From Tessaracoccus aquimaris (lineage in GTDB: Bacteria; Actinomycetota; Actinomycetes; Propionibacteriales; Propionibacteriaceae), in the NCBI RefSeq assembly GCF_001997345.1, contig NZ_CP019606.1, positions 434,001-498,000 on the forward strand: 64,000 nt of DNA. The letters are read 5' to 3'. Position 1 is the first letter of the stretch, and the number at the start of each line of letters is the position of its first letter. Under the pieces are notes generated by a model, which made no database searches, was not told the origin of the DNA, and was given only the letters and a program-made list of their open reading frames with translations. The translations under genes and the position numbers were made by a program. Below are positions 28,558-36,931 of this stretch, in pieces.

Positions 28558-30020
28558 CGCCGCCCCTCCACACGAGCGCCGCCGAGAACGGCGTAGATCG
28601 CGCCCGCCGCGACGAGCGCGACCAGCCAGGCCAGGCCGTTGGTTCCGATCCAGGTGTCGGCGAGTGGGCCCGCGAACCACGCGACGGATTCGGAGACCTG
28701 AGCCTTGACGAACAGGTAGCCGAGCACGACCGCCACGAGCCAACTGCCGAGCGCCCGCCCTTCGACGCCGCCTCGGTACCAGTAGGCCGACCCTGGAGCC
28801 AGGTCGAGCAACCCGTCCGCGTCGTACCTGGTGCGCCGGATCATGTCGACGAGGAAGACGCCGATCCACGCTGTCAGCGGCACGGCCAGGAAGGAGATGA
28901 ACGCGATGAACGGGCCGTAGAAGCCGTCGGAGATGAGCATGAAGTAGATCGACCCGATGATCATCACGATCACGTCGACGACGACGACGTAGACGCGCTT
29001 GACGCGGATGCCGAGCGTGATGGTCGCCATGCCCGCCGAGTACACCGACAGGTGGTTGGACAGGAGCAGGCCGCCGAAGGCCGCGATCAGGTAGGGCACC
29101 GCGACCCAGACGGGCAGCGCGTCGCGGACGGCCGCGATCGGGTCGGCCGCGGTGGCGATGCTGGAGTCGCCCGCCGTCAGCGCGCTGCCGAGGCCGATGA
29201 CGATCACGAGCGGGATGCCAGCGCCCGCCGCCGCGCTCAGCACCAGGGACAGCGCGGAGGTCGCGCCGCGCTGGTAGCGGGCCATGTCCGCCCCCGAACT
29301 CGCCCAGCCGATGCCGGTGCCCGCGGCGATGGTGCCGATGCCGACGATCATCGCGGTGGCGGGCCCCGCGGGTGCGTTGATGAAGGAGGACCAGTCGACG
29401 GTGGTGGCCAGGTAGATCGCGATGAGGATCGTCAGGCCGCCGAAGATCCAGGTCGCCCATTTCTGGACCTTCAGGATGAACGCGTGCCCCGCGGCCGCGA
29501 CGACCATGGTGCAGGCCACGAAGATCAGGATGCACACGACGGTCAGCAGGGGAGCCGACTTGGCCTCTGACGGCGTGCCGAGCAGGAGCGTGCTGAGCGA
29601 CAGCAGCGCGAAGGCGCCCGTGACGGTGTTGACGGTCTCCCATCCGAGGCGCGACACCAGCGTGACGAGCGTCGGGGCCATGTTGCCGCGGACGCCGAAC
29701 ACGGCCCGCGACAGCGCGAGGGTGGGCGCCCCGCCGCGCAGGCCTGCGACGGAGATCAGCCCGACGACGGCGAAGGAGCAGAACGAGCCGATCAGGGCGA
29801 CGATGATCGCCTGGAACAGGTTGAGGCCGAGCGCCATCAGGGTCGCGCCGAGCGGGATCCCCAGGATGGAGATGTTGGCGGCGAACCACACCCAGAACAG
29901 TTGTCCGGGCGTTCCGTCGCGTTGGTCGTCGGGTACGGGTTCGAGGCCGCGCTGCTCGATCTTTGAGAGCACGGCGGTGGTTTGGGGCGCACTGGTGCGC
30001 CCAGCGTCGTTGCTGGTCAT
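28554..30020 (-). CDS. NCS1 family purine/cytosine-type permease
   Basis: A 488-residue membrane transporter with about 12 helices. QLFWVWFAANISILGIPLGA in the first helix, the GLRGGAPTLALSRAVFGVRGN segment after the second, and GWASSGADMARY in the middle are characteristic of nucleobase:cation symporter-1 proteins (CodB, Fcy, PucI). It would import a nucleobase, a related heterocycle or a nucleoside with H+ or Na+. ATG 30020 lies 48 bp after the glycohydrolase stop and the gene overlaps the PfkB kinase start. It takes the place held by the nucleoside permease YegT in the comparable E. coli operon. Confidence 0.87.
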   Translation of the reverse strand: MTSNDAGRTSAPQTTAVLSKIEQRGLEPVPDDQRDGTPGQLFWVWFAANISILGIPLGATLMALGLNLFQAIIVALIGSFCSFAVVGLISVAGLRGGAPTLALSRAVFGVRGNMAPTLVTLVSRLGWETVNTVTGAFALLSLSTLLLGTPSEAKSAPLLTVVCILIFVACTMVVAAAGHAFILKVQKWATWIFGGLTILIAIYLATTVDWSSFINAPAGPATAMIVGIGTIAAGTGIGWASSGADMARYQRGATSALSLVLSAAAGAGIPLVIVIGLGSALTAGDSSIATAADPIAAVRDALPVWVAVPYLIAAFGGLLLSNHLSVYSAGMATITLGIRVKRVYVVVVDVIVMIIGSIYFMLISDGFYGPFIAFISFLAVPLTAWIGVFLVDMIRRTRYDADGLLDLAPGSAYWYRGGVEGRALGSWLVAVVLGYLFVKAQVSESVAWFAGPLADTWIGTNGLAWLVALVAAGAIYAVLGGARVEGRR

Positions 30021-30068
30021 ATCTGTGGGTCCTTGGAGGAGGTGCGGTGGGGGGGTGGGTGTTGGCGG

Positions 30069-31075
30069 TTAGCGGCCGCGGAGTTCCAGGAGTTGCTCGG
30101 CGAGCGGGGCGAGGTCGAGGCGGGAGACCCGCTCGATGGTCGCGACGCTGTCGGCGGGGAAGGCCGTGGTGCCGTGGCAGGCGCCGAGGACGGCTCCGGC
30201 CATGGCGGCGATCGTGTCGGTGTCGCCGCCGAGGCGGGCGGCGGCGCAGAGGCCCGCGAACGGGTCGTCCGCGTAGGCGAGCGCGACGCACAGCGCCGCT
30301 GGGATCGATTCGGTCGCCTCGACGGAGGTGCCGACGACGGTGCGGAGGCGCCGTTCGAGGGCGGGGCCGTTCAGGCGCTGGGCGGATGAGAGGGCCTCGC
30401 GGGACCGGGAGAGCACCGATGCGCGTCCCGTCCAGTGGCCCCTGCGCGGGAGGGAGCCGACCACTCCGACGGCGGTCTCCAGGGCCTCGCGGACGCCTGC
30501 CCCCTCGATCCCTGCGCTGACGGCGGCGGCCACCAGTGCGGCGGACTCCCAGCCCTGTTCGGTGTCGTGGGTGACCTGGCAGGACTCGTGGACGGCATCG
30601 GCGAACGCGTCGGGCAGGTGCAGCGAGTAGGCGATGCCGATGGGGGTGACGCGCATGGCCGCCCCGTTGGTGGCGCCGAAACGCCCCGTCTCGCGCGGGT
30701 CGTCCCCGGCCCGGACGCGTTCGAGGGCCGACTTGGTGGAGGGCCCGAGCAGGTCGAGCGAACCGCGCCGGATCATGTCGTCCTCCCACGCGAGGAGGGA
30801 GGTGGCGAGCGTCAGGGGTCGAGGTGCCCGCCGCCCGCGACGAGGAGTCGGCCGACGAGGACGGCCTGCTCGGTGTCGTCCGTGACGGAACCGGCGGGCA
30901 TCGACGGCGCGATCGGCTGGTCGTCGGCGGCGTCGAGCAGCGAGTCGACGTGTCCGTAGTGGCGCTCGATCTCGGTGGGGCTCATCGACTGCGTCGGCAT
31001 GCCGAGGGCGTCTCCCAGGGCGAGGCCGCGCAGCGCGGCGAGCGCCCTGTCCGGACGTGAGGTGGTCATGGTCAT
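30069..31075 (-). CDS. ADP-ribosylglycohydrolase family protein (frameshifted)
   Basis: A protein of about 335 residues in the DraG/ARH fold. GLALGDALGMPTQSM near the N-terminus and GSVTDDTEQAVL near residue 60 supply the first metal-binding motif; ARLGGDTDTIAAMAGAVLGA near 275 supplies the second (GDTDT). Such enzymes cleave N- or O-glycosidic bonds of ADP-ribosyl or ribosyl compounds with two Mg2+. The frame breaks at about residue 85: after GGGHLDP the continuation LTLATSLLAWEDDMIRRG is in the next frame. One missing G in the run 30815-30818 explains it. The ATG overlaps the GntR stop (ATGA). E. coli YegU is the matching member of the yeg cluster. Confidence 0.85.
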
Positions 31076-31782
31076 TCCTCGAACTCGAAGTGAAGGGTGA
31101 AATGGTCGGGATCGAGCCACGACTCCACGAACTCGACCAGTTGGTCGTCGGAGTCGAGGCCGAGGCGCTGGGTGATGATGACGCGGGCGTCGATCGGCAT
31201 CCGCAGCAGCGCCGCCTCCCCGGCACGCAGTCGAGCGGCCGAGACCTCCTGGCGTCCGTGGGTGACCTTCATGCCGGTGGCCCGCAGCGTGGTGGAGACC
31301 GAGCCGCCGAGCAGTCCGTGCTCGAGGACGGCGCGGATCCGGTCGTTGGCGGGCAGCGTCGAGATCTCCAGCGACAGGGGAGTCCCGTTCAGGGACCGGA
31401 CCCGCTTGATCCGGTAGCACTGCGGCTCCGCGCAGCATCCCGCGACGTCGTCAGGGGTGTCGATCAGGTCGACGGAGAGCACCTTGGTGCTGGTCGGCAG
31501 GCCGACGGTGGCGGTGGCGGCCGTCCATCCCTGCGGGCCGGACAGGTCCACGCCGTGGAAGGCGACGTAACTGCCGGATCCTGGCTTGGTGTGGACGAGG
31601 TCGGACTCCTGGAGCATCGCGAGGGCGCGCCTGATGGTGCCCCGGGACGCGCTGAACTCCTGGGCCAGGGAGTGCTCCGACGCGAGGCGTTCGCCGCTTC
31701 GCACCTGGCCCGCGGTGATCCTCTGGGTCAGCGTCGCCGCGATCTTCTCTGCCTGCGTGTAGCCGGTCTTCGATGACTGCAT
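31072..31782 (-). CDS. GntR/HutC family regulator of the downstream operon
   Basis: A 236-residue regulator. The N-terminal winged helix (AEKIAATLTQRITAGQVRSGERL, then HSLAQEFSASRGTIRRALAMLQ) is GntR; the C-terminal UTRA ligand domain covers about 85-236 (CYRIKRVRSLNGTPLSLEISTLP, then an acidic end). ATG 31782 is preferred over the upstream TTG at 31791 because TATCTT (31790-31795, minus strand) lies 7 nt before it, as in a leaderless promoter. Two GACAGGT repeats, 10 bp apart, lie just upstream. As first gene of the operon it most likely represses itself and the glycohydrolase/permease/kinase genes; E. coli YegW is the counterpart. Confidence 0.88.
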   Translation of the reverse strand: MQSSKTGYTQAEKIAATLTQRITAGQVRSGERLASEHSLAQEFSASRGTIRRALAMLQESDLVHTKPGSGSYVAFHGVDLSGPQGWTAATATVGLPTSTKVLSVDLIDTPDDVAGCCAEPQCYRIKRVRSLNGTPLSLEISTLPANDRIRAVLEHGLLGGSVSTTLRATGMKVTHGRQEVSAARLRAGEAALLRMPIDARVIITQRLGLDSDDQLVEFVESWLDPDHFTLHFEFEE

Positions 31783-31789
31783 ACGAAAC

Positions 31790-31813
31790 AAGATAGGACA
31801 GGTTCAGACAGGT
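31790..31813 (-). promoter_or_regulatory. Putative promoter and operator of the GntR operon
   Basis: TATCTT (31790-31795, minus strand) is a likely -10 box. The heptamer GACAGGT (plus sense) occurs at 31797-31803 and 31807-31813, one helical turn apart, overlapping the promoter spacer, so bound repressor would block polymerase. Inferred from position only. Confidence 0.4.
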
Positions 31814-31885
31814 GGATACCTCTCAACGGGTGTCTCTAGCTTCTACTCCTCGGGGTGGGTCGCTGCACCAGAAGGAGGGCGCGAA

Positions 31886-31915
31886 AGAGGGGCCGCCCCG
31901 ACGGGCGGCCCCTCT
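31886..31915 (-). terminator. Terminator after gnd
   Basis: A perfect 13-bp stem AGAGGGGCCGCCC (31886-31898) / GGGCGGCCCCTCT (31903-31915) with a CGAC loop; on the minus strand it ends in CTCTTTC, a short T tract 17 bases past the gnd stop. Confidence 0.75.
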
Positions 31916-31931
31916 CTGCTGTCTCGTGGAC

Positions 31932-33365
31932 TCAGGCGGTCTGCTCCTCCGAGCCGTCGGTCGACCAGTTGACGTGGAACGAGCCGTCCCGGTCGACCCG
32001 CCGGTAGGTGTGTGCGCCGAAGTAGTCGCGTAGGCCCTGCGTCAGGGCCGCGTTGAGGCGCGGGGCGCGGGCCTGGTCGTAGTGGGCGAGCGCCGCGGAG
32101 AATCCGGGCACCGGGACGCCTGCCTTGACGGCGACCGCCACGACGTCGCGCCAGCCGTCCTGCGCCTCCGCGAGACCCGCGGCGATGGACGGGGCCTCCA
32201 GCAGCGTCACCAGGTTGCCGGCGGCGTACTCGGAGCGGATCCGCTCAAGCAGGCGGGCGCGGATGATGCACCCGTCGCGCCAGATCTTTGCGACGTCGCC
32301 GATGTTGATGTCCCAGCCGTACTCCTCCGCCCCCATCCGGATCTCGTCGAGGCCCTGGGCGTAGGCGACGACCTTGCTCGCCAACAGCGCCTGACGGATC
32401 GACTCGATGAAGGCGTCCCTGTCGGCCACCTCGATCCGGCCGTCGGGGCCCGACAGGGCCTTCTGGGACGCGGCACGCAGTTCGGGGGCGGACGAGATGG
32501 CGCGCGAGAAGACCGCCTCGGCGATCGCGTTGACCGGCGTGCCGAGGTTCAGGGCCGACTGCACCGTCCAGGTGCCCGTGCCCTTCATGCCAGCGGCGTC
32601 GACGATGACCTCGACCAGCGGCTTACCCGTGGCCTCGTCGACCTTGCGGAGCACTTCGGAGGTGATCTCGATCAGGTAGGAGTCGAGGTCGCCGGTGTTC
32701 CAGGCGGAGAACACGTCGGCCATCTCCGGGTAGCTGAGCCCGAGGCCCTTGAGCAGTTCGAATGCCTCGCCGATGAACTGCATGTCGGCGTATTCGATGC
32801 CGTTGTGGATCATCTTGACGAAGTGGCCGGCGCCGTCGGTGCTGATGTAGGTGCAGCACGGCTCGCCGTCGACCTGCGCGGAGATCGACTCGAGGATCGG
32901 GCCGAGCGCCGCGTAGGACTCCTTGGAACCGCCGGGCATGATCGACGGGCCCTCGAGAGCGCCGACCTCGCCGCCGGAGATGCCTGCGCCGACGAAGTGC
33001 AGGCCGAGGCCGCGCAACTTCTCCTCGCGGCGGCGGGTGTCCTCGAAGAACGCGTTGCCGCCGTCGACGACGATGTCGCCCTCCTCGAGAAGAGGGACGA
33101 GCGAGTCGATGGTCGCGTCGGTGCCAGCGCCTGCCTGCACCATGATGATGATGCGACGCGGCCGCTCAAGCGAGGCGACGAAGTCGGCCAGTTCGTGCGC
33201 GGGACGGAAGTCGCCCTCGGAGCCGTGCTCTGCCATCACGGCATCGGTCTTCGACGCGGTGCGGTTGTAGATGGCCACCCGATGGCCCTTGTGGGCGAGG
33301 TTGCGGGCGAGGTTCGAGCCCATCACCGCCATGCCAACCACGCCGACATTCGCCAGGTCCGTCAT
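31932..33365 (-). CDS. gnd: 6-phosphogluconate dehydrogenase, decarboxylating
   Basis: A 477-residue NADP-dependent enzyme of the oxidative pentose phosphate pathway, converting 6-phosphogluconate to ribulose-5-phosphate and CO2. The N-terminus VGVVGMAVMGSNLARNLAHKG is the Rossmann nucleotide site and YNRTASKTD provides the 2'-phosphate contact. IISGGE-type GISGGEVGALEGPSIMPGG and VKMIHNGIEYADMQ (catalytic Lys and Glu region) are present. Length matches the 470-residue form. ATG 33365 with GGAGTG 7 nt upstream is chosen over upstream in-frame codons, which encode a Pro/Arg-rich stretch not seen in the family. A terminator follows. Confidence 0.96.
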   Translation of the reverse strand: MTDLANVGVVGMAVMGSNLARNLAHKGHRVAIYNRTASKTDAVMAEHGSEGDFRPAHELADFVASLERPRRIIIMVQAGAGTDATIDSLVPLLEEGDIVVDGGNAFFEDTRRREEKLRGLGLHFVGAGISGGEVGALEGPSIMPGGSKESYAALGPILESISAQVDGEPCCTYISTDGAGHFVKMIHNGIEYADMQFIGEAFELLKGLGLSYPEMADVFSAWNTGDLDSYLIEITSEVLRKVDEATGKPLVEVIVDAAGMKGTGTWTVQSALNLGTPVNAIAEAVFSRAISSAPELRAASQKALSGPDGRIEVADRDAFIESIRQALLASKVVAYAQGLDEIRMGAEEYGWDINIGDVAKIWRDGCIIRARLLERIRSEYAAGNLVTLLEAPSIAAGLAEAQDGWRDVVAVAVKAGVPVPGFSAALAHYDQARAPRLNAALTQGLRDYFGAHTYRRVDRDGSFHVNWSTDGSEEQTA

Positions 33366-33518
33366 TCTTGTCACTCCGATCGTTTGCCTACCCTGGGAGC
33401 CTACCGGCGGGCGCCCCGTCGGGTGAGCGTCGACCGAGGACCGGGCAGGCCCGAACGTGGGCTGAATGTCACGCCCAGGTGGCGATATGAACACCATCGG
33501 TGAGCGATCCGACGTGTA

Positions 33519-33532
33519 TGTTAACGCTGACA
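33519..33532. promoter_or_regulatory. LacI-like operator upstream of the first sugar ABC importer
   Basis: TGTTAACGCTGACA is an imperfect palindrome centred on CG, the form recognised by LacI/PurR-family repressors. It lies about 25 bp upstream of a possible -35 box. No LacI gene is adjacent in this window. Confidence 0.4.
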
Positions 33533-33554
33533 GGGGCGCGTTGGATCGACGAAA

Positions 33555-33583
33555 TTGACCCGTGTAACGTCGCTCTGGATAGC
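33555..33583 (+). promoter_or_regulatory. Putative promoter of the first sugar ABC importer
   Basis: TTGACC (33555-33560) and GATAGC (33578-33583) are separated by 17 bp, 27 bp before the ATG, which has GGAGG just upstream. The -10 match is weak. Confidence 0.4.
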
Positions 33584-33610
33584 CCTTTCATACGTAGATC
33601 CGGAGGATCC

Positions 33611-34954
33611 ATGACTGTCCCGTTCACGAGGTACCTCAAGACGACCGCGCTTCTGTCGGTCGCCGCTGTTGGCCTCACCGCCTGTGGCGGAGGCTCCACC
33701 CCGGCGGCCACCGACACCCCCGCCGGCTCGACGCAGAGCCCGGCTGCCCCCGCCGAGAAGGTCGAGATCTCCTACATGCACCGTCTGCCCGACGGCAAGG
33801 ACATGACGAAGGTCGCCGACATCGTCGATCGCTGGAACAAGGAGAACCCGAACATTCAGGTCACCACGACCAAGTTCGACGGTGCTGCCTCCGAGATGAT
33901 CACGCGCCTCGACACCGACATCGCCGCGAACAACGGCCCCTGCCTCGCGCAGCTCGGCTACGGCGAGGTGCCGGAGATGTTCGTCAAGGGTCTCGTGATG
34001 GACGTCACCGCTGAGGCCGCGAAGTACCAGGACCAGTTCGGTGGCGCCTTCGGCCAGATGAGCGTCGGTGGCGTCACCGTCGGCCTGCCGCAGGACTCCG
34101 GGCCGCTCGTCTACATGTACAACGAGGCCGAGTTCAAGAAGCTTGGCCTTGAGGTGCCCACCACCTCGGCCGAGTACGCCGACGTCGCCAAGAAGGCGGC
34201 CGCCTCCGGCAAGTACGCCACCGTCTTCCTCCCCGACGAGGCGCACTACTGGCTCTCCGGCCAGGCCGCTGGCGCGGGTGCCGTGTGGTACTCCGCCGCC
34301 GACGACAAGTGGAAGGTCGACACCTCCGACGCGGGCACCGCGTCGGTCGCCTCCTTCTGGCAGGGCGTCCTCGACGACAAGTCCGCGCTCGTCGTGAAGC
34401 GCTGGAGCGAGCAGTGGGACAAGGCGCTGGCCGAAGGCACCATCATCGGCTACACCGCCGCCGCCTGGGAGACCGGTTTCGCCCTCGACTCTCTCGACGG
34501 CACCCCCTTCGAGGGCCAGTGGCGCGTCGCCCAGATGCCCAAGTTCAACGACTCTGACAAGACCGGCCCCGACGGTGGCTCCGGCGTCGCCGTCATGAAG
34601 GGCTGCGAGCACCCCGCCGAGGCGATGCAGTTCAACGCCTGGTTCAACACCCAGGTCGACGACCTGGCCTCGCAGGGCCTGGTTCCCGCGGCGACCGCGG
34701 TCGCGAAGATGCCCGAGAAGATGGAGCGCCAGTTCGGCGGCCAGGACGTGATGGCCGAGCTGAAGATCGCCAACGAGCGGATGAGCGCCGAGTGGTCCTA
34801 CATCCCGGGCTTCTCATCCGTCGGCCCGAAGATGGTCGAGGCCGCCTCCGCCGCGGGCGCAGGATCCGGCAAGGTCGCCGACATCTTCACCGTCGCCAAG
34901 GAAGCCTCCATCGCGTCGCTGAAGGACGCGGGCCTGCCCGTCGCCGAAGGCTGA
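33611..34954 (+). CDS. Sugar ABC transporter substrate-binding lipoprotein
   Basis: A 447-residue extracytoplasmic binding protein. The signal peptide (residues 1-24, core LLSVAAVGLTA) ends at a lipobox with Cys25, followed by a Thr/Pro/Ser-rich linker. The mature part has family 1 SBP features: VADIVDRWNKENPNIQV near residue 75, then ITRLDTDIAANNGP, and GQWRVAQMPKF near 310. This class binds mono- or oligosaccharides. GGAGG lies 6 nt before the ATG. Two permease genes follow; no ATPase gene is present, so a shared MsiK/MsmX-type ATPase elsewhere is inferred. A LacI-like operator upstream suggests sugar-responsive control. The substrate cannot be named. Confidence 0.9.
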   Translation: MTVPFTRYLKTTALLSVAAVGLTACGGGSTPAATDTPAGSTQSPAAPAEKVEISYMHRLPDGKDMTKVADIVDRWNKENPNIQVTTTKFDGAASEMITRLDTDIAANNGPCLAQLGYGEVPEMFVKGLVMDVTAEAAKYQDQFGGAFGQMSVGGVTVGLPQDSGPLVYMYNEAEFKKLGLEVPTTSAEYADVAKKAAASGKYATVFLPDEAHYWLSGQAAGAGAVWYSAADDKWKVDTSDAGTASVASFWQGVLDDKSALVVKRWSEQWDKALAEGTIIGYTAAAWETGFALDSLDGTPFEGQWRVAQMPKFNDSDKTGPDGGSGVAVMKGCEHPAEAMQFNAWFNTQVDDLASQGLVPAATAVAKMPEKMERQFGGQDVMAELKIANERMSAEWSYIPGFSSVGPKMVEAASAAGAGSGKVADIFTVAKEASIASLKDAGLPVAEG

Positions 34955-35034
34955 TCCGTGTTGCGCCGGCCCGTCGGTGACGGGCCCGGCGCCCACGCCA
35001 GTCCCACCCTGTCCGGCACACGAAAGTCATCCCC

Positions 35035-35997
35035 ATGAGCACAGCCACCGCACAGACCTCGAAGCCTCGCAGGAGGTGGAGCAGGCAGGCGCGCCACGAG
35101 GCGGTCAGCGGCTGGGCGTTCTCGCTTCCCTTCTTCCTCTGTTTCATCCTGGTCTTCATCGCCCCGATCGTCTCCGCCGTCCGGGCGAGCCTGTTCAAGC
35201 AGCAGGCCGCGGGCGGCGGCCTCTACGGCAACGCCGGCGGCGAGGGCGGCAAGGTCGACGTGTTCGTCGGCCTGGAGAACTACGTCGTCGCGGGCACCGA
35301 CCCCGAGTTCTGGAAGGGCGTCGGGCGCGTAATGCTGTTCGGCATCGTCCAGATCCCCATCATGATCGGGCTCGCACTGGCCCTGGCGCTGCTGCTCGAC
35401 TCGTTCCTGGTGCGCCGCAAGACCGTGTGGCGGCTCGGCTACTTCCTGCCCTACGCCATCCCGGGCCTGATCGCCGCGATCATCTGGGGCTACCTGTACA
35501 TTCCCGAGGTCTCCCCGTTTGCGGACTTCTTCCCGAACATGGAGGGCAACCCGTTCTTCCTGGCGCCGAGCATCGCACTGTGGTCGATGGCCAACATGAC
35601 CACCTGGACCTACACGGGCTACAACATGCTGATCTTCCTCGCGGCGCTGCAGGCCATCCCGCGCGACCTGTATGAGGCGGCCCGCATCGACGGCGCCTCC
35701 GGCTGGAAGATCACGACCCGGATCAAGATCCCGATGGTCAGTTCGGCCGCGCTCCTCGCGGTGCTGCTGTCGATCGTCGGCACCATCCAGTTGTTCAACG
35801 AGCCGACCATTCTGAAGAAGCTGACGACCTGGATGCCCAACACCTACACGCCGATGCTGATGGCCTACCAGACCTCCACCGGCCTCCTGACGCCCTCGGG
35901 CACCGGCCCCGCGTCGGCCATCTCGATCCTGATGGCGCTGATCGCGGGCGTGCTCGCCGTCGCCTACTTCTTCGCCCAGCGGAAGGTGAACCAGTGA
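35035..35997 (+). CDS. Sugar ABC transporter permease, MalF type
   Basis: A 320-residue inner-membrane protein with six predicted helices, first at about residues 27-50 (WAFSLPFFLCFILVFIAPIV). The EAA loop that contacts the ATPase reads EAARIDGASGWKITTRIKIP near residue 220. MalF/UgpA family permeases form heterodimers with a MalG-type partner, whose gene starts here by 4-bp overlap (GTGA). Together with the upstream lipoprotein it forms a carbohydrate uptake importer. Confidence 0.93.
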   Translation: MSTATAQTSKPRRRWSRQARHEAVSGWAFSLPFFLCFILVFIAPIVSAVRASLFKQQAAGGGLYGNAGGEGGKVDVFVGLENYVVAGTDPEFWKGVGRVMLFGIVQIPIMIGLALALALLLDSFLVRRKTVWRLGYFLPYAIPGLIAAIIWGYLYIPEVSPFADFFPNMEGNPFFLAPSIALWSMANMTTWTYTGYNMLIFLAALQAIPRDLYEAARIDGASGWKITTRIKIPMVSSAALLAVLLSIVGTIQLFNEPTILKKLTTWMPNTYTPMLMAYQTSTGLLTPSGTGPASAISILMALIAGVLAVAYFFAQRKVNQ

Positions 35998-36899
35998 GCG
36001 CGCTCAAGCCCACCGTCGACGGCCTCGAGTACCGACCCTCCATCGAGGGGCAGCCGCCGCGCTCGATCGCGCCGAGCGCCATGGCCCGCACCATCACCAC
36101 GATCCTGCTCGTGGTCGCGCTGATCTACTTCCTGTTCCCGGTGCTGTGGGTGATCTTCGCCTCCACCAAGAACAACCACGACATCGTGTCGACCTTCGGG
36201 TTCTGGTTCGGCGAGAAGGTCGACTGGTCGGGCAACTGGGCCCTGCTCACCGGCTGGCAGCCGATGTTCCTGCGCTGGGTCGGCAACTCGATCTTCTACT
36301 CGACGGCGGCCGCCACCATCGGAACGCTGCTGTCGGTCTCGGCGGGCTACGCGATGGCGAAGTTCCGCTACCCGGGCCGCTCAGTGATGCTCGGCACCAT
36401 CATGGCCGGGCTGCTGATGCCGGTGGCGATCCTGACCATCCCGATGGTGCTGCTGTTCAGCCAGATCGGGCTCAACAACACCATCTGGGCCGTCATCATC
36501 CCGTGCATGGTCTCGCCGTTCGGGGTCTTCCTCGGCAACGTGTACGCGACGACCTCGGTGCCGACCGAACTGCTCGAGGCCGCGCGGATCGACGGGGCGG
36601 GGGAGGCCAGGATCTTCTTCACCATGGTGATCCGGCTGCTCGCCCCCGCGATGGTGACGATCTTCCTGTTCATCTTCGTCGGCACCTGGAACAACTTCAT
36701 GCTGCCGTTGATGATGCTGAGCAGCCCCGAACTGAAACCGGTCACCGTCGGCCTCTACGGGATGATGAGCTACTACGAGCCGCAGAAGGGCGCAGTGATG
36801 ATGGGCGCGCTGATCGGCGTGCTCCCGCTGATCGTGCTGTTCATCTTCCTGCAGCGCTACTGGCAGTCCGGCCTGGCGGCGGGCGCCGTCAAGGGCTGA
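35994..36899 (+). CDS. Sugar ABC transporter permease, MalG type
   Basis: A 301-residue permease with six helices; the N-terminal 30 residues are cytoplasmic. The EAA loop is EAARIDGAGEARIFFTMVIR near residue 197, and the C-terminus ends in a short GAVKG, as is common in MalG/UgpE proteins. The GTG start overlaps the MalF-type gene. Its 3' end converges with pyrC 32 bp away. Confidence 0.93.
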   Translation: MSALKPTVDGLEYRPSIEGQPPRSIAPSAMARTITTILLVVALIYFLFPVLWVIFASTKNNHDIVSTFGFWFGEKVDWSGNWALLTGWQPMFLRWVGNSIFYSTAAATIGTLLSVSAGYAMAKFRYPGRSVMLGTIMAGLLMPVAILTIPMVLLFSQIGLNNTIWAVIIPCMVSPFGVFLGNVYATTSVPTELLEAARIDGAGEARIFFTMVIRLLAPAMVTIFLFIFVGTWNNFMLPLMMLSSPELKPVTVGLYGMMSYYEPQKGAVMMGALIGVLPLIVLFIFLQRYWQSGLAAGAVKG

Positions 36900-36931
36900 C
36901 CGCCCTCGCGCGCCGCGGCCCGACCCGCGCC

